Positions 1 through 5,619 of a DNA stretch of 5,619 nucleotides are shown one piece after another. The notes under the pieces are model-generated. The model was not told where the DNA came from and did no database searches. It saw nothing but the letters and a program-made list of their open reading frames with translations. Positions within the stretch are counted from its first letter, which is position 1. Each line of letters starts with the position of its first letter. Made by a program: the position numbers and the translations under genes. Source of the DNA: an uncultured Collinsella sp. Lineage in GTDB: Bacteria; Actinomycetota; Coriobacteriia; Coriobacteriales; Coriobacteriaceae. Location of the stretch: the NCBI GenBank assembly GCA_900756725.1, contig CAAELJ010000003.1:1-5619 (forward strand), given 5' to 3'.

Positions 1-382
1 CTTTGCACGCGAGGACCTTAAGGACATGCTCGCGCCCATCATCCGCCTGCAGCCACTCACCTATGAGGAGCTGCTGGTGCTCATCGAAAAACTCATGCAG
101 ATCCATGCCGGCTACTTTGGCTGGACGCCCACGCTTACCGAGAACGACTTGGTAGACTTTCTCAAGATTGAGTTCGGCCGCGTGGGAGCCGATACGCATT
201 TGACGCCGCGTGAGGTCATCCGTGACTTTATCGAGCTGCTCGATATCCTGTGTCAGAACCCCGATGCAAATGTGGCCGAGCTGCTGCAAAGCGTCGGCGG
301 CGACGCGCTGGCACCGGCAGCCGCAACAGGCGACACCGGCACCGCAGACGGCGACCGCAACTTCGCCGAATTCACCATCTAA
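1..382 (+). CDS. BREX-type P-loop ATPase (BrxD/DUF2791-like), C-terminal fragment
   Basis: Only the last 126 residues are visible, read from base 2 to a TAA stop; the start and the whole nucleotide-binding core lie upstream of the window. The visible part is a helical C-terminal region: a PLTYEELLVLIEKL segment, then HAGYFGW, then LTPREVIRDFIELLDILCQNP. This order (leucine-rich helix, 'TPR..IR.F..LLD.L.QNP', then a short 'ELL' helix) is how I remember the end of the BREX ATP-binding proteins BrxD (DUF2791). Those are AAA-like ATPases found in BREX type 2 and in related gene pairs with an Lhr-like helicase. No Walker motif can be checked here, so the family call rests on the C-terminal pattern and on the helicase gene that follows on the same strand. 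After the last helix comes an Ala/Gly/Thr/Asp-rich linker and a hydrophobic end, FAEFTI. An internal ATG at 26 exists but is not the start, since the same reading frame and family similarity continue upstream of it. Other AAA-type ATPases cannot be excluded. Confidence 0.72.
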   Translation, partial: FAREDLKDMLAPIIRLQPLTYEELLVLIEKLMQIHAGYFGWTPTLTENDLVDFLKIEFGRVGADTHLTPREVIRDFIELLDILCQNPDANVAELLQSVGGDALAPAAATGDTGTADGDRNFAEFTI

Positions 383-383
383 C

Positions 384-414
384 CTGCCAAAAAGGGACAG
401 GTCTATTTTGGCAG
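384..414. repeat. Perfect 9-bp inverted repeat between ATPase and helicase genes
   Basis: CTGCCAAAA (384-392) and TTTTGGCAG (406-414) are exact reverse complements separated by 13 bases that include GGGACAGGTC. The element begins two bases after the ATPase stop codon. A short T run (416-419) follows the right arm, and a second small hairpin, GCAG (411-414) with CTGC (422-425), would compete with it. It could be a weak terminator or attenuator between the two genes, a binding site for a dimeric regulator, or a dispersed repeat: the GGGACAGGTC core resembles small palindromes that I associate with REP-associated (RAYT, Y1) transposases. The sequence alone does not decide between these. Confidence 0.5.
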
Positions 415-488
415 CTTTTATCTGCACAAACGTTGAGACAGCAATGCAGCAAGCCATTGCCAACCGCATTGAGAGGTTCGTATTTGAG

Positions 489-494
489 AGGAGG
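489..494 (+). promoter_or_regulatory. Strong ribosome binding site that sets the helicase start
   Basis: AGGAGG, a near-perfect Shine-Dalgarno core, ends four bases before GTG at 499. The reading frame of the helicase stays open back to an ATG at 250, but that stretch overlaps the end of the ATPase gene in another frame and encodes an Arg-rich, family-unlike peptide. No comparable ribosome binding site was seen before the in-frame TTG codons between 433 and 484. This site is therefore the reason for choosing 499, even though the 4-base spacing is on the short side. Confidence 0.75.
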
Positions 495-498
495 CCCC

Positions 499-2943
499 GT
501 GAACGCCTTTGACCGATATGCTCCGTTTATCCAAGACTTCATCTACTCCCACGATTGGGAGAGCTTACGCTCTATCCAGGTTGCAGCAGCTGATGCCATC
601 TTTAACACGCAAGACAATGTGCTCCTAACGGCATCCACAGCTTCCGGCAAAACCGAGGCAGCCTTCTTTCCCATCCTGACCGAGTTTTGGGAGAACCCGC
701 CCGCGAGCGTGGGCGCCCTCTACATCGGCCCCCTCAAAGCGCTCATCAACGATCAGTTCGTCCGCCTCAACGACCTCTGCGAAGAGGCCGATATCCCTAT
801 CTGGCACTGGCATGGCGATGTCTCGCAGTCGCACAAGGCTAAGCTCATCAAAAAACCGAGCGGCATCTTGCAGATTACGCCCGAGTCACTCGAAGCGCTC
901 TTAATCCATAAGCACATGGCGATCCCGCGCATGTTTTGCGACCTGCGCTACGTGGTCATCGATGAGGTCCACTCGCTCATGCGCGGCGACCGTGGCGGGC
1001 AAACGCTCTGCCTTATCGAGCGACTCTCGCGCATGGCCGGCGTGCAGCCTCGCCGCATTGGCCTTTCGGCTACCATCGGCGACCCCGAGCGCACGGGCGC
1101 TTTTCTCTCACAGGGAACGGGGCGCAACTGTGTTATCCCCCGCTTTGAAGAACCGCGCCGCGTGTGGCGTATCTCCATGGAGCACTTCTACAACTCGGGC
1201 CCCCAGGCGCAGCAGCGGGGATTCATGGGCACAGGTCCTCAAGAGGCCGAAGTGCTTGCGTGCGAGCGCATCGAGGCGGCGGCATCCGCGGCACTGCCCG
1301 CCGGCGCCCAAGACATGCGTCACAGCGGACAGCCAACACAAGAGGAGCGCCGTCAACGTCGTGAGCGGGCACGGGGCAAGGCCGCTCCCAAGGACCGCCA
1401 AGCTTCCTCGGCCCCCGAGGGCGAAGTCGACATCCCCAAAGCACCCGAACAGGCATTACTCAACCCCACCGATACAGCACCAGACAACGCCGACCCCGGC
1501 ATGGGATATATCTTTGAGCACACGCGCGGCCGAAAGTGCTTAGTCTTTGCCAACTCGCGCGAGGAGGCAGAGGCCGTATGCTCCATGCTGCGTAGCTACT
1601 GCGAGAGCCGGCACGAGCCCGACCGCTTCCTTATCCATCACGGCAACCTCTCGGCATCGCTACGCGAGACGGCAGAAGAGCTCATGCGCGACGAGGAACA
1701 GGCACAGACAACCGTCACCACCTCCACGCTGGAGCTCGGCATTGATATCGGTCGCCTGGAGCGCGCGTTCCAGATCGATGCACCGTTTACCGTCAGCTCC
1801 TTTTTGCAGCGCATGGGGCGCACGGGACGCCGCGATCTTCCGCCCGAGATGTGGTTTGTCATGCGCGAGGAAGAGCCCGAGCCGCGCACGATGATGCCTG
1901 AAACGATACCTTGGAAGCTCCTCCAGGGCATCGCGCTCGTACAACTCTATCGCGAGGAAAAGTGGGTCGAGCCGCCCGAGCTCGATCGACTCCCCTACAG
2001 CCTGCTCTATCACCAGACCATGTCGACCCTCGCCAGCACCGGCGAACTCACGCCTGCCGAACTTGCCCAGCGCGTGCTCACGCTCAGCTATTTCCACCGC
2101 GTCTCGGCCGATGACTATCGCGTACTGCTGCGCCACCTCATCAAGATCGACCACATCCAGGTCACCGAGGGCGGTGGGCTCATCGTGGGCCTCGCGGGCG
2201 AGCGCATCATTAACAACTTTAAGTTTTACGCCGTGTTCCAGGAAAACGAGGAGTTCACCGTTCGCAGCGAGTCGGCCGAGTTGGGCACGATCGTCAATCC
2301 GCCACCGCCCGGTGAGCGCATCGCCATCGCCGGACACTGCTGGATTGTCGAGGAAGTGGACTGGAAGCGTCATACCGTCTTTGCCACGCAGGTCAAGGGC
2401 CGGGTGCCGGCCTACTTTGGCGACTGTCCCGGTGACATCAATACACACGTACTCGAGCGCATGCGCAAGGCGCTCAACGAACACGCCGCGTATCCGTACC
2501 TTATGGGTAACGCACGGGCCCGCCTTGCGCAGGCTCGTCATACGGCCGAGATTTCGGGCGCGGGAACTAAACCGCTCATTAACCTGGGCGGCGATACCTG
2601 GGTGCTCTTCCCCTGGCTGGGCAGCTACGCCTTTTTGGCCCTCGAGCGCATGCTCAAGATTAAATGTGCCGCGGAGTTGGGCCTTCGCGGACTCGACCCA
2701 TCACGCCCGTACTTTATGCAGTTTAAGATGAAGGCCGACGAGGAGACGTTCTTTGAGGTGCTCGCCGCCGAGGCCGAGAAGGACTTCGATCCCATCGAGC
2801 TCGTCTATCCCGACGAGGTGCCTTATTTTGACCGCTACGACGAGTTTGTTCCCGAAGAGCTCGTGCGCAAGGGCTTTGCCGAAGGCGTGCTCGACATAGA
2901 GGGCATGAAGCAGCGTGTCCGCAGCTGGAGCGACCACGCCTAA
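499..2943 (+). CDS. Lhr-like DEAD/DEAH-box helicase (BrxHI-type), complete
   Basis: An 814-residue superfamily 2 helicase, GTG start. Its role is inferred to be ATP-driven nucleic acid translocation or unwinding together with the ATPase encoded upstream. RecA domain 1: a Q-motif-like LRSIQVAAADAIF near residue 30, Walker A ASGKT (48-52), GPLKALI (motif Ia), TPESLEALL (Ib), DEVH box (155-158) and SAT (190-192). RecA domain 2: LVFANS (348-353), a THELGID-type motif V reading STLELGIDIG (409-418), and motif VI QRMGRTGRR (437-445). All key catalytic residues are present. Behind them lies a winged-helix region (about 470-560) and an Lhr-core-like beta region: GLAGERIINNFKFYAVF (564-580), GTI (596-598), GERIAIAGHCW (605-615) and VDW. 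Between the RecA domains sits a charged, probably disordered insert (about 244-334). The C-terminal 120 residues are acidic and unassigned. Full Lhr is far longer (about 1500 residues); this size fits Lhr-core or BrxHI-like helicases. A DNA repair helicase role is the alternative. Confidence 0.9.
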   Translation: MNAFDRYAPFIQDFIYSHDWESLRSIQVAAADAIFNTQDNVLLTASTASGKTEAAFFPILTEFWENPPASVGALYIGPLKALINDQFVRLNDLCEEADIPIWHWHGDVSQSHKAKLIKKPSGILQITPESLEALLIHKHMAIPRMFCDLRYVVIDEVHSLMRGDRGGQTLCLIERLSRMAGVQPRRIGLSATIGDPERTGAFLSQGTGRNCVIPRFEEPRRVWRISMEHFYNSGPQAQQRGFMGTGPQEAEVLACERIEAAASAALPAGAQDMRHSGQPTQEERRQRRERARGKAAPKDRQASSAPEGEVDIPKAPEQALLNPTDTAPDNADPGMGYIFEHTRGRKCLVFANSREEAEAVCSMLRSYCESRHEPDRFLIHHGNLSASLRETAEELMRDEEQAQTTVTTSTLELGIDIGRLERAFQIDAPFTVSSFLQRMGRTGRRDLPPEMWFVMREEEPEPRTMMPETIPWKLLQGIALVQLYREEKWVEPPELDRLPYSLLYHQTMSTLASTGELTPAELAQRVLTLSYFHRVSADDYRVLLRHLIKIDHIQVTEGGGLIVGLAGERIINNFKFYAVFQENEEFTVRSESAELGTIVNPPPPGERIAIAGHCWIVEEVDWKRHTVFATQVKGRVPAYFGDCPGDINTHVLERMRKALNEHAAYPYLMGNARARLAQARHTAEISGAGTKPLINLGGDTWVLFPWLGSYAFLALERMLKIKCAAELGLRGLDPSRPYFMQFKMKADEETFFEVLAAEAEKDFDPIELVYPDEVPYFDRYDEFVPEELVRKGFAEGVLDIEGMKQRVRSWSDHA

Positions 2944-2946
2944 GAC

Positions 2947-2963
2947 CCGTCTTTTTGGGACGG
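2947..2963. terminator. Possible small hairpin between convergent genes
   Basis: CCGTC (2947-2951) pairs with GACGG (2959-2963) around a 7-base loop, TTTTTGG. It sits in the 26-base gap between the helicase stop codon and the stop codon of the minus-strand gene, where a shared terminator would be expected. The stem has only 5 bp and neither side is followed by a clean T run, so a terminator function is inferred mostly from position. Confidence 0.3.
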
Positions 2964-2969
2964 AGAGAC

Positions 2970-3848
2970 TTACTTGTCGTGAAGGACGGTGCCGAGGAAG
3001 TCGGCGTCGAAGGGCACGGCTTCGGCAAAGGCATAATCGCCGTCACTGGCGACGAGCAGGTAGTTTTCCTCGCCGCCGAACTCCGCGTCGCCGCATGGGA
3101 CCACCCAGGCGTGGGCGAATACCTCGAGTGCCGCGGCAACGCAATCGCGCAGGAACGTCACGTCGCTCCCCCTGTTCGCACTCACGATATTGGCAACATA
3201 GATGCCCCCGGGGTTCAGGCTGCCCCGCACCAAACGCAATGCCTCAACCGTCGCCAGCTCGCGTACGGGCTCGGCACCGCCAAAGCAATCGCTCACGACC
3301 ACGTCGTAGCGACGATGACCCACGCTCGTCACGCCCAGATACGAGCGAGCCTCAGCGGTAATCACTCGCAGACGATCGCCCACCGTGCGCTCCAGCTCGT
3401 CCAGGTAGAACCAACGGCGCGCCAGGCGCGTAATCTCGGCATCGTACTCAATGACGTCCATGCGCAAGCTCTCGTGCGACATCAGTGCAAACTTGGGATA
3501 GGCAAACCCGCCGCCGCCCAGCATGAGCATACGGTCGATACCATGCCCGTAAGCATCACGCATTGCGTCCTCAGCCTCAAACACGTCGTCAAACGCGCGA
3601 TAGTACGCAAAGACGGGCTCCGCCCAACGCTCGCCAACGTAGCTTGCGCTTTGGTAAACGCCGCCTTGCACCAATACACGGACTTCGTCGCCTCCCTCAT
3701 CGTGCACGCGTTTCACACGCGCCAACCCATGGCGGGTTCGCGCAACCTGCAGACAGGCAGCACGGACAGCGACAGCGGCCGCGCCAAGCGCCGCGGCCCC
3801 CAGAGCAACGCCGGCAACGACGCCGGCAGAAACACTCGGCTTGTTCAT
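2970..3848 (-). CDS. Membrane-anchored spermidine-synthase-like protein
   Basis: A 292-residue protein with the class I SAM-dependent methyltransferase fold of the spermidine synthase family. Residues 8-32 form an Ala/Gly/Val-rich hydrophobic segment, probably a single membrane anchor with the enzyme domain on one face. Then come GGVYQSASYVG (62-72; the 'QS..Y' element of the family), the nucleotide-binding glycine loop LMLGGGG (108-114), the acidic end of strand 2 IEYD (133-136), TAEARSYL (164-171), YDVVVSDCFGG (181-191) and LNPGGIYVAN (211-220). D187 matches the catalytic aspartate of SpeE ('ISDCTDP' in E. coli), but the second aspartate of that motif is replaced by glycine, and the usual D-G/A-R of strand 3 reads E-A-R. 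The substrate may thus not be putrescine; similar actinobacterial proteins are annotated as spermidine synthase-like or fused MFS/spermidine synthase without proven activity. The ATG at 3848 directly follows the elp3 TAG stop with a good ribosome binding site, so it is probably co-transcribed with and translationally coupled to elp3. Confidence 0.8.
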   Translation of the reverse strand: MNKPSVSAGVVAGVALGAAALGAAAVAVRAACLQVARTRHGLARVKRVHDEGGDEVRVLVQGGVYQSASYVGERWAEPVFAYYRAFDDVFEAEDAMRDAYGHGIDRMLMLGGGGFAYPKFALMSHESLRMDVIEYDAEITRLARRWFYLDELERTVGDRLRVITAEARSYLGVTSVGHRRYDVVVSDCFGGAEPVRELATVEALRLVRGSLNPGGIYVANIVSANRGSDVTFLRDCVAAALEVFAHAWVVPCGDAEFGGEENYLLVASDGDYAFAEAVPFDADFLGTVLHDK

Positions 3849-5619
3849 CTAGAGCTCCTTTTGCAGATAAAGGCCATGGTCATAAAATCCAAGATGACGA
3901 TAGTACTCACGTGTGCCAATCGCGCTAATCACGTTGATACGCGCATAACCCGCATCCCGGGCAATCTCGCACGCACGTTCTACGAGCAAACGCCCTAACC
4001 CGTGATGCTGCGCCGCCTGGCCTTGATCGCCCACGCGCGCCGCCATGCCATACACGTGAACCTCGCGAATCATCGCCTCGTCCGACACCGTCGGCAACTC
4101 GTCCGCATGCGCGGCAACAAACGCGCGGTCGGGCAGCGACAGGCGCAAAAAGCCCGCGATTTTGCCCTGCGGTGTCACCCACTGCAAAAAGCGCTCGTGC
4201 GTCACCGGCGTCTCGTACGCCACTTCCTCGTCAAGGGTCAACTCGTCCAGGTCGGCGCCCGCCGTGCTGATCTCGCGATAGCGAATCTCACGCACCGTCG
4301 CACCGTCACCCCAAGCAGCCAAGCGGTTCTCAACGAGCTGGCGCAGGTTGGGTTTCTTGTTGCCCACCATGATGTCATCGGAGCTAAAGTCGCGGATCAT
4401 GCGGCTGATGCGGCAGAACGCCGGCGTCACCACGATGTCGTCGGCCAACACATCGAGCAGCTCGTCCTCGGTATAGGGGCGCCACTCGCCACGCTCGTAA
4501 CAGCCCACCAGACGCGAGCCCTCGATGAGCGCGCACGGGTAGACCTTGACCTCGTCGGGCATAAAGGCGCCCTCGGTCATAAAGCGCTCGTAGTCGCACT
4601 TGTCCCCATCAGGCGTGGCGCCCAGCAAGTTGAGCATAAAGTGCGCGTGGATCTTAAAGCCAAACAGGCGCGCGAGCGAAAACGCCCGCTCGATCTGCGC
4701 CACCGAAATGCGGCGCTCGTTGATATCGAGTAGATGCTGGTCAAGACTCTGAATACCCATCTGAATCTTGGTGCAACCCAGGCGGCGGATGAGCGTGAGG
4801 GCCTGCGGCGTTACGGCATCGGGGCGCGTCTCGATAACGAGCCCCACCACGCGATGCTTCGCCGTCTCGTTGATGCGCTGCTGACGCTCAAGCTCCTCCA
4901 TCGTTGCCGTCTGCCACTCGGCAGCCTCGCCCCATGGCGTACCGGGGCCGTACAGACGGCGCACTGCGCGGTTATAGCCACCAACGACAGCATCCACACG
5001 CCCCTGCTCGTCGGCAACGCCGGCAGCAAGCTCAGCCTCGTCTGTCGCAATGCCGGCAGCCCGATAGCGCTCGCGGCGCTCTGTTACCACCGGCGGCAGG
5101 GCATCGGCGGGAGCGTCATCGAGCAGGCGCCCTGCCTCGGCACGGCTGATGCCCGGACGCGCCAACATGGGGTTTGCCGCCACGCCGGCGACGGCATCGT
5201 CATTGAGCGCACGGAAAAGCTCCGACATAAACCACGTTTGATACCCTTGCGGATAGTCGCTCCAGGTGCCACCGAGCACGATGAGCTCTATCTTGTCGGT
5301 CGCATGCCCCATCTGCGAAAGCGCGGTCAGACGAGCGCTCACCTGCAGATACGGGTCAAAGCAGTTTTGCTCCGCACGGGCGCACGCCGGCTCGGCGTGC
5401 AGATAGCTTTTGGGCATGCGCAGGTCATTGGGGCAAAACAGGCAATCGCCCGAGCATGGCCAGGGCTTGGTAATGACGGTAATGGTCGCCACGCCCGAAG
5501 CCGTGCGACGAGGCTTCATACGCAGCACCTGCAGCAGTCGACGTTCCAGCTCGGTATCGACATTCCACGCAGCCCAACGAGCCGGCTCCTCACGTTTAAC
5601 CCGCTGGTAGAACGGCAGC
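3849..5619 (-). CDS. elp3: Elp3 radical SAM/GNAT tRNA uridine-34 modification enzyme, N-terminus off window
   Basis: 589 residues are visible; the frame is still open at the right edge, so the gene is 5'-truncated. The GTG at 5528 is unlikely to be the start because 30 upstream codons continue without a stop and run into the RRTASGVATITVITKPWPC entry typical of the family. Elp3 makes the carboxymethyl group at C5 of wobble uridine 34 in tRNA, using SAM radical chemistry and acetyl-CoA. Visible residues, counted from the window edge: iron-sulphur cluster motif C55-x3-C59-x2-C62 in PCSGDCLFCPND; MPKSYL and FDPYLQV; DKIELIVLGGTWSDYP (core strand); VGLVIETRPD (about 258-267); LGCTKIQMGIQSLDQ; FKIHAHFMLNLLG; DEVKVYPCALIEGS. 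The C-terminal GNAT domain has REVHVYG, the acetyl-CoA loop QHHGLGRLL (from 537) and GTREYYRHLGF (tyrosines 572-573). An Ala-rich insert (about 140-230) separates the core strand from the WGEAAEWQTATMEELE region. First gene of a minus-strand operon with the spermidine-synthase-like gene. Confidence 0.94.
   Translation of the reverse strand, partial: LPFYQRVKREEPARWAAWNVDTELERRLLQVLRMKPRRTASGVATITVITKPWPCSGDCLFCPNDLRMPKSYLHAEPACARAEQNCFDPYLQVSARLTALSQMGHATDKIELIVLGGTWSDYPQGYQTWFMSELFRALNDDAVAGVAANPMLARPGISRAEAGRLLDDAPADALPPVVTERRERYRAAGIATDEAELAAGVADEQGRVDAVVGGYNRAVRRLYGPGTPWGEAAEWQTATMEELERQQRINETAKHRVVGLVIETRPDAVTPQALTLIRRLGCTKIQMGIQSLDQHLLDINERRISVAQIERAFSLARLFGFKIHAHFMLNLLGATPDGDKCDYERFMTEGAFMPDEVKVYPCALIEGSRLVGCYERGEWRPYTEDELLDVLADDIVVTPAFCRISRMIRDFSSDDIMVGNKKPNLRQLVENRLAAWGDGATVREIRYREISTAGADLDELTLDEEVAYETPVTHERFLQWVTPQGKIAGFLRLSLPDRAFVAAHADELPTVSDEAMIREVHVYGMAARVGDQGQAAQHHGLGRLLVERACEIARDAGYARINVISAIGTREYYRHLGFYDHGLYLQKEL
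3855..3862 (-). promoter_or_regulatory. Ribosome binding site inside the 3' end of elp3
   Basis: On the minus strand AAAAGGAG ends six bases before the ATG at 3848. It lies within the final codons of elp3 (...Gln-Lys-Glu-Leu-stop), and the stop and start codons touch as TAGATG. This fixes the start of the downstream gene and points to coupled translation: ribosomes finishing elp3 can restart on the next gene. Confidence 0.75.

Noticed and set aside
433..486. Promoter for the helicase in the 116-base gap (TTGAGA at 433 or TTGCCA at 457 with TATTTG at 481)
   Set aside because: The -35-like boxes are fair, but the matching -10 boxes are poor and the TATTTG option overlaps the ribosome binding site region, so the signal is no better than chance.
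250..498. Extension of the helicase by 83 residues to an ATG at 250
   Set aside because: The stretch overlaps the ATPase gene in another frame, is Arg-rich and unlike helicases, and a strong ribosome binding site sits just before GTG 499.
1660..2541. 293-codon open frame antisense to the helicase
   Set aside because: It is the mirror of a GC-biased coding frame; the plus strand carries unmistakable helicase motifs throughout, and the antisense peptide shows no family pattern.
3810..3827. GCCGGC repeat with a 6-base spacer near the start of the spermidine-synthase-like gene
   Set aside because: It encodes the Ala-Gly-Val repeats of the hydrophobic N-terminus and is explained by codon choice in a GC-rich gene.
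2955..3998. 347-codon open frame on the plus strand across the spermidine-synthase-like gene
   Set aside because: The minus strand has methyltransferase motifs and a coupled start; the plus-strand peptide is rich in His, Arg and Gln without domain pattern and runs into elp3.
4002..4733. 243-codon open frame on the plus strand inside elp3
   Set aside because: Elp3 motifs continue on the minus strand over the whole stretch, so this is a shadow frame caused by high GC content.
1..5619. CRISPR array, tRNA, rRNA, transposase or integrase
   Set aside because: No regularly spaced repeats, cloverleaf-like conserved tRNA boxes, rRNA stretches or recombinase motifs were found on either strand by eye.

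Overview
This window comes from a GC-rich bacterium whose codons mostly end in G or C. The gene content (a stand-alone Elp3 with a coupled spermidine-synthase-like gene, next to a BREX-type ATPase and an Lhr-like helicase) suggests the Actinomycetota, perhaps a gut Coriobacteriia member such as Collinsella or a relative. The taxon is an inference from composition and protein style; no rRNA or marker gene is present to prove it.

Layout: two blocks face each other. The left block (positions 1 to about 2943, plus strand) holds the last 126 residues of a P-loop ATPase of the BREX BrxD/DUF2791 type. After a 116-base gap carrying a perfect 9-bp inverted repeat comes a complete 814-residue superfamily 2 helicase with an Lhr-like core. 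The pair resembles the BrxD plus BrxHI part of BREX type 2 systems. No methylase, PglZ-type phosphatase or other defence component is visible, so this is the tail of a putative defence or DNA-transaction module whose upstream part lies outside the window.

The right block (2970 to 5619, minus strand) is an apparent operon. The upstream gene is elp3, the radical SAM/acetyltransferase enzyme of tRNA wobble-uridine modification; its N-terminus runs off the right edge. Its TAG stop is directly followed by the ATG of a 292-residue membrane-anchored, spermidine-synthase-like protein, whose ribosome binding site lies in the last elp3 codons. The helicase and the spermidine-synthase-like gene converge with only 26 bases between their stop codons, which contain a small hairpin.

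The four genes fill almost the whole window. There are no tRNA or rRNA genes, no CRISPR array, and no recognisable transposase or integrase gene. The most notable element is the ATPase-helicase pair beside a housekeeping tRNA-modification operon. Secondary points are the palindrome between the pair, a charged insert within the helicase, the insert in Elp3, and the altered active-site motifs of the spermidine-synthase-like protein.
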